Notes under the pieces: generated by a model | What the model saw: only the letters and a program-made list of their open reading frames with translations | Databases searched by the model: none | Told to the model about the DNA's origin: nothing | Program-made: the position numbers and the translations under genes | Assembly: GCF_005145025.1 (NCBI RefSeq) | Contig: NZ_CP039697.1 | Span: forward strand, 310,001-374,000 | Length of the DNA stretch: 64,000 bases | Source of the DNA: Novosphingobium sp. EMRT-2 | GTDB lineage: Bacteria > Pseudomonadota > Alphaproteobacteria > Sphingomonadales > Sphingomonadaceae | Direction: 5' to 3' | Shown here: positions 1 through 8,175 of the stretch, piece by piece | How positions within the stretch are numbered: position 1 is the stretch's first letter | Layout: each line of letters begins with the position of its first letter

Positions 1-124
1 GTGCCACCCAGACCCAGCTGTTCTTGAAAATCCGGTCCATCTCGGCATCGAACAGCGCGGGATCGGTATAGAGGCTGGTGTGCACGCGGTCTTCGCGCAC
101 CAATGTGTTCGCTGGATCAGTCAT
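1..124 (-). CDS. iacC: Rieske aromatic-ring oxygenase alpha subunit, N-terminal fragment (IacC-like)
   Basis: Only the first 41 residues are inside the window; the gene runs off the left edge. The visible part reads MTDPANTLVREDRV, then YTDPALFDAEMDRIF and SWVWVA. This is the N-terminal helix and first strand of Rieske non-heme-iron oxygenase large subunits, just before the [2Fe-2S] domain. It follows the IacB-like gene by 42 bp on the same strand, and the order amidase, IacA, IacB, Rieske oxygenase matches indole-3-acetate clusters. The IacC call therefore rests mainly on context. In those pathways IacC/IacD oxidise a 2-oxindole-type intermediate on the way to catechol. The iron-binding residues lie outside the window and cannot be checked. 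Confidence 0.75.
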   Translation of the reverse strand, partial: MTDPANTLVREDRVHTSLYTDPALFDAEMDRIFKNSWVWVA

Positions 125-166
125 GCAGACCTCCTTGCGGGCTGAAACAAAGGATCGATCGAAAGG

Positions 167-526
167 TCACGCCGGGATCACCAGCTCGCGCCCGATCCGC
201 GCTTCAACGCGCATGTAGCGCCACAGGCGATGTTCCCCGACCTCGATCGTGCGGAACAGGTTGCAGGCGGCGACGACCGTCTCGCGATCGGGCACTTCGG
301 CGAGGATGTAGAACGTCCACGGCCAGCCGTTGGGCGATGTGCCGACCATGGTCTGATCGTCGTCGATCGTGCCGAGCACGGTCACGCCCGGCAGATCGCG
401 GATGCCCTTCAGCATCTCGCCGGTCGCCTGCCAGACCTTGCCGATCTCGGCGGCGGGAAGATCGAAGAAGTTCTGGAGCACGGCGCCGCAGAACAGGACG
501 CGAAGCGAGGGCTTGGTATCGGTCAT
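167..526 (-). CDS. iacB: IacB-like small protein
   Basis: A 119-aa protein starting MTDTKPSLRVLFCGAV; an upstream in-frame ATG at 613 would overlap the previous gene by about 50 bp and is not preferred. The sequence has an alpha/beta-barrel look (FYILAEVPDRETV; YMRVEARIGRELVIP) like muconolactone-isomerase/EthD-type dimeric proteins. The RVLFCGAVLQNFFDLP start and EARIGR end are what I recall of IacB, a protein of uncertain biochemical role found between iacA and iacC in indole-3-acetate operons. It lies 37 bp after the IacA-like gene and 42 bp before the Rieske gene, so co-transcription is likely. No catalytic residues can be assigned. Confidence 0.7.
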   Translation of the reverse strand: MTDTKPSLRVLFCGAVLQNFFDLPAAEIGKVWQATGEMLKGIRDLPGVTVLGTIDDDQTMVGTSPNGWPWTFYILAEVPDRETVVAACNLFRTIEVGEHRLWRYMRVEARIGRELVIPA

Positions 527-563
527 TTCGGGGATCCTTGCTGAAGGTCTGGAATGGAGGTGC

Positions 564-1721
564 TCACGGGAAACCGGCGGGGGCGTCGAGGCCCAGCAGC
601 ACGCGGCCGGCATTCTGCCAGGTGCCGTCCGAGAGGAACGCGTGCTGGGGCACGACCATCGCGTCCTGCAGGTGGCGGGCGATGGGGTGGTTCGTGGCGA
701 TGCCGGTAGTGCCGCTCAGGCGATAGACCGCCTGCGCCACGTCGGCGCCCACCCGCGCCGCCTGCGTCGAGGCAAGGCGGAGCAGGGCGCGTGTTTCGAT
801 GCTGAGATCGTCGCCGGCGACCAGCGTATCGTAGGCTTCCTCGGTGATCTCGTAGAAGAACGCCCGCGCGGAGCGCAGCGCGGCTTCGGCCTTGGCCACG
901 TCGGTCTGCAGATAGGCCCGGTCCGCCAACGTGGGCGCCCCGGTGATCGAGGTGCGCCCGCCCGCCATCTCGATCAGGCAATCGAGCGCGCCGCGCGCGG
1001 TGCCGAGCGCAACCACGGACAGCACCTGCGCCGCCAGCGGCATCGAGGGATAGCGGTAGAGCGGCGTATCGAGGCTCGAAGCGCCGCCGCGCACGAACGT
1101 CCATTCCTCCGGCACGACCACCTTGTCGACCACCATGTCATGGCTGCCGGTGCCCTTGAGGCCGTTGACGTCCCAGTTGCGCTCGATCGTGACCTTGTCC
1201 GCCGGCATCACCGCGATCAGCGGAAGCCCCGCATAAGGGCCGCTGTTCGCGCCGTTTTCGACCTTGATGCCCACGCCGATCAGGTCCGCCCCGGTCGAGC
1301 CGCTGCCCCACGACCAGCGGCCGGAGACTTCCAGCCCGCCATCGACTGGCACGGCGCGCTGCGGCGGATAGATACCGCCGGCAAAGATCACGTCCGGCCC
1401 GTTGGCATACATCTTTTCGAGCGTCGGCAGCGGCAGCGCCGACAGATAGACCGCCGAAAAGCCGAAGCTCGCGACCCAGCCCGACGAGCCATCGACCTGG
1501 CTGATCGTTTCGATCAGGCGCAGGAAGCTCGCGGGCGACATCTCGTCGCCGCCGAAGCGCTTTGCCACCATGGCGCGATAGAGGCCGGCCTCGCGCATCA
1601 GGCGGACCACGTCCGCGCTGACCTGCTGGTTTTCGGAAAACGTCTCGCGCTGTTCGCGCACCGCGAGCAAGAGGCGGTCCAGCGCGTTTACGTCCTTGCG
1701 GACATCGAGTGCCACGTTCAT
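564..1721 (-). CDS. iacA: Acyl-CoA-dehydrogenase-fold flavin monooxygenase (IacA-like)
   Basis: A 385-aa protein of the acyl-CoA dehydrogenase superfamily in its group D flavin-monooxygenase form (relatives HsaA, the HpaC2-type oxygenase and IacA). Landmarks are the N-terminal helical part (LMREAGLYRAMVAKRFGG), the central beta domain (SGRWSWGSGS, near residue 140) and the C-terminal helices ending QDAMVVPQHAFLSDGTWQNAG. No acyl-CoA catalytic glutamate is evident. IacA carries out the first hydroxylation of indole-3-acetate with FADH2 from a separate reductase, which is not in this window. The ATG overlaps the amidase stop by one base (TGATG), so the two are translationally coupled. An alternative function would be a two-component hydroxylase of another aromatic, but the neighbours favour IacA. 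Confidence 0.78.
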   Translation of the reverse strand: MNVALDVRKDVNALDRLLLAVREQRETFSENQQVSADVVRLMREAGLYRAMVAKRFGGDEMSPASFLRLIETISQVDGSSGWVASFGFSAVYLSALPLPTLEKMYANGPDVIFAGGIYPPQRAVPVDGGLEVSGRWSWGSGSTGADLIGVGIKVENGANSGPYAGLPLIAVMPADKVTIERNWDVNGLKGTGSHDMVVDKVVVPEEWTFVRGGASSLDTPLYRYPSMPLAAQVLSVVALGTARGALDCLIEMAGGRTSITGAPTLADRAYLQTDVAKAEAALRSARAFFYEITEEAYDTLVAGDDLSIETRALLRLASTQAARVGADVAQAVYRLSGTTGIATNHPIARHLQDAMVVPQHAFLSDGTWQNAGRVLLGLDAPAGFP

Positions 1722-2869
1722 CAGGGCTGCTCCTCTCGTTGCAGATAGGTTGGAATGTCCAGCGACGGCGCCAGCGCGCGGGCCACGGCACACAGCGCGG
1801 CATCCCCGCCGATGCGGCCAACCAGCTGGACGCCGATCGGAAGGCCGGCCAGCGTCGCCACGGGGATCGACAGCGCGGGATGGCCGGACAGGTTGAACTG
1901 CCGCACCAGCGCGGTCAGCTTGAGCATCGCGGCCGCGTCGGCGGCTTCGTCGAGCGTCGGCACGAATACCGGCATGGTCGGGAGCACCAGCGCGTCGACA
2001 CCTTCCAGCGCGGCATCGACTTCGGCCCGGAACCGCGCGCGCACGTCCTCCGCCCTCGCCAGATCGTCAGCCGTCACCTTGCTGGCGTTGAGCAGGCGCT
2101 GGCGCACGTCCTCACCCATGTCTGGCGATACCGTAAGCGAACCGAACGCCGCCCAAGTTTCCGCGCCAATGATGGCGATGTTGGCGGCGAACGCGTCATC
2201 CATGCCCGGCAGCACAACCTCGGAAATGGGCGCGCCGGTGCCGGCCATCGCCGCGTCGAAAGCATGCGCGACCGCCGGATCGGCGGCGCAGGAGACGCGC
2301 CCCAGCCGGATGGCCGACGGCGTTTTCTCAGGCTGGAACGTGGGATCGATGATCGCCATCGCCCGCTCCAGCATCGCCACGCTGCCGGCAAACGGCCCGA
2401 CGCAATCAAGCGAGGAGACCGCCGGGTGCGCGCCCTGCCGGCTGACCCGTCCGAACGTGGGCTTGAGGCCGAACACGCCGCAGCAGGCGGCCGGCGTGCG
2501 GATCGATCCGCCGGTGTCGGTGCCCAGCGCGAAATCGCACAGCCCGGCCGCGACCGCCGCGGCCGAACCGCTGGAGGAACCGCCAGGGACGTGGCCGGGA
2601 TACAAAGGATTGGCGGGCGTCCCGGTCCAGCCGTTTACGCCGGTCACGCCATAGGCCAGCTCGTGCATGTTGGCCTTGCCGATGATCCGGCAACCGGCAT
2701 CGAGCACGGCCTGCACCACATCGGCATGGCGCGCGGCGGCTGGGGCATCCGCCAGCGCGGCGCTGCCGCCCCGCGTGGGATAGCCGGCGATGTCAAGCGA
2801 ATCCTTGACCGCGACCCGCAGTCCGTCGCCGCCAAGCGACATCGCCTGAATGATGATGGCGTCCGCCAT
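1721..2869 (-). CDS. iacH: Amidase-signature hydrolase (IacH-like)
   Basis: A 382-aa amidase-signature enzyme. The Ser-cisSer-Lys triad is visible: Lys22 in VAVKDS, the Gly/Ser-rich signature GGSSSGSAAAVAAG from residue 96, and the nucleophile Ser122 in TDTGGSIRTP. The length is short for the family (usually 450-500 aa), as in IacH. In iac clusters this amidase is the first gene, and its exact step is still unclear. It is the promoter-proximal gene of the minus-strand operon iacH-iacA-iacB-iacC, with a perfect 22-bp palindrome 42 bp upstream of the ATG. An alternative is a generic amidase or an indole-acetamide hydrolase, which would feed the same pathway. Confidence 0.8.
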   Translation of the reverse strand: MADAIIIQAMSLGGDGLRVAVKDSLDIAGYPTRGGSAALADAPAAARHADVVQAVLDAGCRIIGKANMHELAYGVTGVNGWTGTPANPLYPGHVPGGSSSGSAAAVAAGLCDFALGTDTGGSIRTPAACCGVFGLKPTFGRVSRQGAHPAVSSLDCVGPFAGSVAMLERAMAIIDPTFQPEKTPSAIRLGRVSCAADPAVAHAFDAAMAGTGAPISEVVLPGMDDAFAANIAIIGAETWAAFGSLTVSPDMGEDVRQRLLNASKVTADDLARAEDVRARFRAEVDAALEGVDALVLPTMPVFVPTLDEAADAAAMLKLTALVRQFNLSGHPALSIPVATLAGLPIGVQLVGRIGGDAALCAVARALAPSLDIPTYLQREEQP

Positions 2870-2910
2870 GTCCGTCGGTTTCTCCCCGTTATGACGAAGA
2901 GCTTACCCTA

Positions 2911-2932
2911 GATACTTGAATATTCAAGTATC
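2911..2932. promoter_or_regulatory. Perfect 22-bp palindrome, MarR-type operator candidate
   Basis: The half-site GATACTTGAAT is followed at once by its exact complement, giving a 22-bp perfect inverted repeat with the core TTGAATATTCAA. It sits 42 bp upstream of the amidase ATG in an AT-rich patch that contrasts with the GC-rich surroundings. Uninterrupted A/T-rich palindromes of this length are typical of MarR-family operators, and the known iac regulator IacR is a MarR protein released by indole-acetate. No marR gene is in the window. Confidence 0.7.
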
Positions 2933-3066
2933 ATAATATGCTTTATATTCAGCGCTATAATGAAAAGGGAGTGGCCCACACGAATCGTCGTGCCGATGTG
3001 CCGGTATCCTCCCCCGCGACCGGCGGATAGGACGCGCCAGGCCGGACGAGCGCCTCGCGGGCAGGC

Positions 3067-4548
3067 CTAGGCGCCTGCCCGGAAACGCCGCCCGACACTC
3101 GCGAAGTCGGACGCGCGAACCGTCCGCACCCATTGGGCAAGGCGGACGGAGCGTGGCAGTTCCAGACCAAGATCGACCAGCAGTTCGTCGACATGGTGGA
3201 TCGAGAACGGCACGATATTGGTGCCCTTGCAATGGCGTCCGCCGGTGCGCGCATCCATCCACGCCAGCCGGCGGTCGATATCGGCACCCTGCGCCGCATC
3301 ATCGGGCAGGGTGAGCCGGCCGGTCAGCAGCGCGGCGATCCAGATCGCGCCCATTTCGGCGTTGAGCTGGCAGAAGAACGACGAATTGTAGCCGTTGAAC
3401 AACAGGCGCGGCACGCCCAGGGGCACCATCGAGCGGTACAGGCGGAAATTGCCCTGACGGTCGGTCACCCTGGCGCGCGTCGCATCGGGCAGGAAATCGA
3501 CGCGCTGATGCCAGCCCGTGCCGCAGATCACCAGATCGGCGGGCAGGTCGCGGCCGTTGGAGAGCATCGCGCGGCCGGGCGCCAAAAGGACGATCTCGGC
3601 ATCGCGCTCGAACCCGAGCTGGCCTCTGGCCACCTTGTCGTAGAAGCCATCGCTGACGAGGCTGACCGTGCTGCGCGCGATGGTTTCCAGCGGCGTTCCG
3701 GGGTCCAGCCCGATCCGCTTGAGGCCAAGCTGGCGGCCGATCACGCCCTGCACCGTGGCCAGCAAGGCATTGCGGATGAATTTTCCGGCCCCGAGCAGGC
3801 CGGAGCCGTGCAGGAACGCCTCGAACCCCTTGAGCTCCATCCACGGAAAAAGCCCCTCGCCCAGCCGATTTAGGAACAGGTGCTTGAAATTGAGGACATT
3901 GCCGATGCGCTTGGGTATCTTCCAGATCAGATGGCGCACCACCATCGTGGTGCTGGCGCTGCGCGGGGCGATGGCGTTGGCGACATCGCACGAAGACTTG
4001 CCGTAGCCCACCACCAGCACGTGGCGGCCGCTGGCCTGCGCGGGATCGGTGAACTGGCTGGTATGCAGCACCCGCCCCCCGGCCGCCTCGAACGCGTCCG
4101 TACCCGGAAACGGCGGCACCGCAGGGATCGAAAAGATGCCGTTGCACAGGATCAGCCAGTCGAACGCCTGTTCCGTCTCGCCGCCGGGGCCGGCGAGTTT
4201 CAGGGTCCAGCCCGGCGCATCCGCGCGTTCGCACGTCGCCAGGACCGTGTGTGAAAAGCGGATGCGCGGCGTTACTCCGAAATGATCGGCATAGCTCGCC
4301 AGATAGGCCTGCATCTGCGCGCCGGACGGCCATTCCGGATAGTCATCAGGCATCGGCCAGTCGGAAAAGGCGTAAGTCTCGCGCGGGTTCTGCGTGGTCA
4401 GGCCCGGATAGCGGCGCGAGGACGACCACACCCCGCCAAGATCCGGCTCCTTTTCGAACACCGTCACCTCGAACCCAAGCGCGGCCAGCGTCTTGGCGGT
4501 GCATAGCCCGGCAATGCCCGCACCCACGATCGCGATTGTTCCTGCCAT
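3067..4548 (-). CDS. Flavin-containing monooxygenase (FMO-like)
   Basis: A 493-aa FAD/NAD(P)H monooxygenase. An N-terminal FAD site GAGIAG (residues 9-14) follows the beta strand MAGTIAIV, and a second dinucleotide motif VVGYGKSSCDVA lies near residue 200. The class-B fingerprint is degenerate: GGRVLHTSQF keeps Gly, His and the final Phe but lacks the first Phe. PGLTTQNPRETYAFSDWPMP resembles the substrate-side loop of FMOs acting on small N- or S-containing compounds. It ends 134 bp before the palindrome that precedes the amidase and shares its strand, so it may precede the iac operon in a longer transcript or be separate. The substrate is unknown. Confidence 0.75.
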   Translation of the reverse strand: MAGTIAIVGAGIAGLCTAKTLAALGFEVTVFEKEPDLGGVWSSSRRYPGLTTQNPRETYAFSDWPMPDDYPEWPSGAQMQAYLASYADHFGVTPRIRFSHTVLATCERADAPGWTLKLAGPGGETEQAFDWLILCNGIFSIPAVPPFPGTDAFEAAGGRVLHTSQFTDPAQASGRHVLVVGYGKSSCDVANAIAPRSASTTMVVRHLIWKIPKRIGNVLNFKHLFLNRLGEGLFPWMELKGFEAFLHGSGLLGAGKFIRNALLATVQGVIGRQLGLKRIGLDPGTPLETIARSTVSLVSDGFYDKVARGQLGFERDAEIVLLAPGRAMLSNGRDLPADLVICGTGWHQRVDFLPDATRARVTDRQGNFRLYRSMVPLGVPRLLFNGYNSSFFCQLNAEMGAIWIAALLTGRLTLPDDAAQGADIDRRLAWMDARTGGRHCKGTNIVPFSIHHVDELLVDLGLELPRSVRLAQWVRTVRASDFASVGRRFRAGA

Positions 4549-4808
4549 CCTGTCTATCCCCTATGCGACAGGACATCGGGTAGGGTTTCGAGGCGCGGGC
4601 GGCCTATGCGCCCAGTGCGTGGATTGTGCGCGGGCGGCAGCATTTGCACGGCGCGCCTGCGCCGCCAGCGGCAAACGCATGCAAAGTCGCACTAGGCGCA
4701 CATTGCGTGCGGCCCCTGAATATTCCCCCGCCCCAACCCGTGACGAGATGCACCCCACTCCGTCGACCGAACGGATCAAGCGATCTTCCATGATCTCTGG
4801 GGGGAAAA

Positions 4809-7211
4809 ATGACTGCTCTGTCCAATGGCCCGCGCCTTGCGGGATTGCTCGTATCGCTTTCCGCGTCCGTTGCCCTGCCCGGCATCGCCATGGCGCAGAT
4901 GACCGCACCCGCCACCGAAAGCGCGTCATCGACCGATCCGCTAGCCGGCGATATCGTCGTCACGGCCCGCAAGCGCGAGGAAAGCGCGCAATCGGTCCCG
5001 CTGGCCATCTCCGCCTTCTCGGGCGCGGCGATCGAGGCGCGCGGCGTGCAGAAGATAGATGGCCTGGCCAGCTTCACCCCGAACATGACCTTGCAGAACA
5101 ACCCCAGCTTCGGCGGTGCGGGATCGTCGGCGGCGATCTACATTCGCGGGATCGGGCAGAAGGAATTCCTGCCTACCACCGAACCCGGCGTGGGCGTCTA
5201 TGTCGATGGCGTCTATGTCGCCCGTTCGGTCGGTGCACTGCTCGATCTGGTCGACGTCGAACGTGTCGAGATCCTGCGCGGGCCGCAAGGCACGCTGTTC
5301 GGCCGCAATACCATCGGCGGAGCGATCAGCATCACCACGAAAAAGCCGGATGAAACGCCATCGGGCAACCTGCAAGTCACGACCGGCCGCTTCAGCCGCA
5401 TCGACGTGAAGGCGAGCGCCAACATCCCGCTTTCGGACACGCTGTTCTCCAAGGTCACCGTCGCCACCTTCAACCGCGATGGCTACGTCAGGCACCTCGT
5501 CGATGGCCGCGAGCTGGGCGATGTCGGCACGCTGACCGGCCGGTTCGACCTGCGCTGGAAGCCAAGCAGCACCTTCGAGGTCAATCTTGCGGTGGAAGGC
5601 ACGCGCGATCGCACCAACGGCCCGGCCTTCGTGCTTTCGGGCGTCACGTACAAGTCCGCTATCTTCAACCCGCAGAACCTGCCGATGCTGCCACCCGGCA
5701 GCCCCGCCACGGCGGGCGCCTATGTGCTGAATCCGCCGTTCGATGCGCCCACCGACAACTTCACGCTGCTGCACAACTATTTCGCCACGCTGCTGGGCGG
5801 GCAGCCGTGCTTCGCGTTCGCGCCCTACAGCCCACAAGGCAATGCCGCGGCCTGCTTCAGCAACCGCTTCATCGTGGGCGACGGCGCCGATGCCGGCACC
5901 GGCCCGCAATATGCGAGAAACGACCTGTGGGGCGCGCAGGCCGTGATCGATTGGGATCTCGGCCCGGTGCAACTGAAGTCGATCACCGCCTATCGTCACG
6001 TCAGCGGCGACTATGCCCGCGACGGCGATCATTCGCCGTTCACGATCCTGCACCTGGCGGACATCCTCAAGCAGCACCAGTTCAGCCAGGAACTGCAGGT
6101 GCTGGGCAATACCGCGGACGACAAGCTGAAATACGTGGTAGGCCTCTATTACTTCAACGAGAACGGCAACAATATCAATAATCTGGACTTTACGCCGGTG
6201 ACCTTCCGGTCGGGCGGCAAGTTCGCCACGAAAAGCTATGCCGCGTTTGGGCAGGCGACCTGGACACCGATCCCGCTGATCGATCTGACGTTCGGTTTGC
6301 GCTACACCAAGGACAAGAAGTCGTTCCTTCCCGATCAGGAAATCCTGGTGGACAAGACCGGCGGCGCGCTGATCGCGGCCAGCCCGAACACCCCGCAGAC
6401 GCGCGTGCTGCCCTATGTCACCGCCTATCGCAACGAGGATGCGGTAACGCCCAGCGCCAATATCGCGTTCCATGTGGCGGACAACGTGCTGGCCTATGCC
6501 TCGTTCTCCAAAGGGTTCAAGAGCGGCGGCTTCGTCCAGCGCGTGTTCCCGCCGCAGGCGAACATTCCCCAGTTCGGCGCAGAAAAGGCCACAGCCTATG
6601 AAATCGGCTTCAAGTCGAAGCTGTTCAACCGCCGCCTGACGCTGAACGGCGCGCTGTTCCTGACCAAGTACGATGAATTGCAGGTGCAGGTCTTCACCGG
6701 CATCGCGCCGGTCACCAAGAACGCGGCTTCGGCCGAAATCAAGGGGCTGGAACTGGAGGGCCGCCTCGACGCTGGGGCCGGCTGGTTCCTGGAAGGCAGC
6801 CTTGGCTATCTGCACCCCCGGTTCACCGCGATCGATCCCGCCGCCGCCGAAATCACGCTGGCGTCAAAGTTCGAACGCGTTTCCAACTGGAGCCTGAGCG
6901 GCGCCGTCTCCAAGAGCGTGGAACTCGCAAACGGCGGCAACGTCCGTGCGCGGATCGACTGGTCGTACCGTTCGGGCGCCTACATGGACGCGCTCAATTC
7001 GCCCGAACTCTACCAGCCGAGCTACAGCCTGTTCAACGCCAACGTGACCTACACTTTCCCCGGCGAAAAGGTTTCGGTCTTCGCGGGCGTGACCAACCTG
7101 ACCGACAAGCAGTACCTTCAGACCGGGGTCTATGGCGCATCGTTCGGGCTCTACGAAAAGCTTTACGCACGGCCGCGCGAATGGTCGGCCGGCCTCAAGT
7201 GGTCGTTCTGA
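4809..7211 (+). CDS. TonB-dependent outer-membrane receptor
   Basis: An 800-aa receptor. It has a signal peptide (MTALSNGPRLAGLLV...GIAMAQ), a TonB-box-like GDIVVTARKREES near residue 50, a plug domain with VEILRGPQGTLFGRNTIGG, and a 22-strand-barrel C-terminus ending in the aromatic WSF. The start is supported by the Shine-Dalgarno run GGGGGG just upstream. It is the first gene of a two-gene unit with the SDR, whose ATG follows two bases after the stop. Family members import siderophores or large or scarce nutrients across the outer membrane. In sphingomonads many accompany aromatic catabolic genes without iron-related neighbours, as here. The ligand is unknown. Confidence 0.93.
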   Translation: MTALSNGPRLAGLLVSLSASVALPGIAMAQMTAPATESASSTDPLAGDIVVTARKREESAQSVPLAISAFSGAAIEARGVQKIDGLASFTPNMTLQNNPSFGGAGSSAAIYIRGIGQKEFLPTTEPGVGVYVDGVYVARSVGALLDLVDVERVEILRGPQGTLFGRNTIGGAISITTKKPDETPSGNLQVTTGRFSRIDVKASANIPLSDTLFSKVTVATFNRDGYVRHLVDGRELGDVGTLTGRFDLRWKPSSTFEVNLAVEGTRDRTNGPAFVLSGVTYKSAIFNPQNLPMLPPGSPATAGAYVLNPPFDAPTDNFTLLHNYFATLLGGQPCFAFAPYSPQGNAAACFSNRFIVGDGADAGTGPQYARNDLWGAQAVIDWDLGPVQLKSITAYRHVSGDYARDGDHSPFTILHLADILKQHQFSQELQVLGNTADDKLKYVVGLYYFNENGNNINNLDFTPVTFRSGGKFATKSYAAFGQATWTPIPLIDLTFGLRYTKDKKSFLPDQEILVDKTGGALIAASPNTPQTRVLPYVTAYRNEDAVTPSANIAFHVADNVLAYASFSKGFKSGGFVQRVFPPQANIPQFGAEKATAYEIGFKSKLFNRRLTLNGALFLTKYDELQVQVFTGIAPVTKNAASAEIKGLELEGRLDAGAGWFLEGSLGYLHPRFTAIDPAAAEITLASKFERVSNWSLSGAVSKSVELANGGNVRARIDWSYRSGAYMDALNSPELYQPSYSLFNANVTYTFPGEKVSVFAGVTNLTDKQYLQTGVYGASFGLYEKLYARPREWSAGLKWSF

Positions 7212-7213
7212 CC

Positions 7214-8011
7214 ATGGCGCGGTACGAAGAACTGGCGGGCCGCACCGCCATCATCGCCGGGGGCGCCACCCTGATCGGGGTGGCGGTCGCCCGCGCCTTC
7301 CTCGCGCAAGGTGTGCGGGCGGTCATCGCGGATATCGACCGCACAGGCGGCGAGCGCGCCGAAGCCGATCTCGGTTCCGAGGCCCTGTTCGTCGAAACCG
7401 ACGTCACGTCCGATACGGCGATCGACGCCTGTATCGCCAGCGCGATCGCCCGGTTCGGGCGGCTGGACTTCCTCGTCAACGTGACGACCTCCTACCTCGA
7501 CGACGGGCTGGCGACGAAGCGCGAGACCTGGCTCAAGGCGCTCGACATCGGCCTGGTCGGTGGCGCGATGTTCGCGCAACGGGCGCAGGAACACCTTGCC
7601 GCCCACGGCGGCGCGATCGTCAACTTTTCCAGCGTCAGTGGCCATCGCGCGCAAAAGGGGCGCTTCGTCTATCCGGCGATCAAGGCCGCCGTGGCGCAGC
7701 TTACGCGCAGCCAGGCGCTGGATTTCGCGCGCCGTGGCGTGCGCGTCAATGCGGTGACGCCGGCCTGGACGTGGTCCAACGCCATCCTTGCCATGAGCGC
7801 GGACGATCGGGCGAAAGCCGATGCAGTAGGCGGGGTGTTCCACATGCCCGGCCGGATCGCCGACGCGGCGGAAGTGGCGGACGTGGTCGTCTTCCTCTGC
7901 TCGGACGCGGCGCGCTTCATGAACGGCGCGGAAGTGGCCGTGGATGGCGGTTATCTGGCGCTGGGGCCGGAACAGCGCGACGATCCGATCGCCCGGCTCA
8001 TGACAGCATAA
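7214..8011 (+). CDS. Short-chain dehydrogenase/reductase
   Basis: A 265-aa classical SDR. The Rossmann motif is unusual (AGGATLIGVAVA in place of TGxxxGIG), and the NNAG strand is changed to VNVTTS. The catalytic set is kept: Ser in NFSSVSGH and Tyr/Lys in YPAIKAA. The C-terminal GGY substrate-loop region is normal. It begins two bases after the TonB receptor stop and is surely co-transcribed with it. An upstream in-frame ATG at 7181 inside the receptor gene was rejected because the family start fits MARYEELAGR. It likely oxidises a hydroxyl or reduces a ketone of the imported compound; the substrate is unknown. Confidence 0.88.
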   Translation: MARYEELAGRTAIIAGGATLIGVAVARAFLAQGVRAVIADIDRTGGERAEADLGSEALFVETDVTSDTAIDACIASAIARFGRLDFLVNVTTSYLDDGLATKRETWLKALDIGLVGGAMFAQRAQEHLAAHGGAIVNFSSVSGHRAQKGRFVYPAIKAAVAQLTRSQALDFARRGVRVNAVTPAWTWSNAILAMSADDRAKADAVGGVFHMPGRIADAAEVADVVVFLCSDAARFMNGAEVAVDGGYLALGPEQRDDPIARLMTA

Positions 8012-8109
8012 TCGCCGGTCCGTGCCGCGCCTGGCCTATCGGTGACATGTCAACGCGGAAAGCAGCCTCCGGGCGCAGGATTCAGGGGTTCGCGCCCCAT
8101 CCCTGCCCA

Positions 8110-8135
8110 TTGACTCTCCAGGGTGCCCGTATGAT
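8110..8135 (+). promoter_or_regulatory. Possible promoter of the AraC gene
   Basis: TTGACT (8110-8115) and TATGAT (8130-8135) resemble -35 and -10 boxes, though the 14-bp spacing is short. If this is real, transcription begins near 8142, which supports the downstream GTG at 8176 over the ATG at 8131 as the start of the regulator. Confidence 0.3.
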
Positions 8136-8175
8136 CCTGACTGTCAAAACAGGGAGCAAAATCACGGGGGGAACA

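Noticed and set aside
4941..6815. 624-codon minus-strand frame opposite the first TonB receptor
   Set aside because: The receptor is unambiguous on the other strand, and the antisense product shows no family features.
7132..8175. In-frame upstream extension of the AraC regulator through the SDR region
   Set aside because: The extension is an Arg-rich off-frame reading of the SDR gene; the real regulator begins near 8176.
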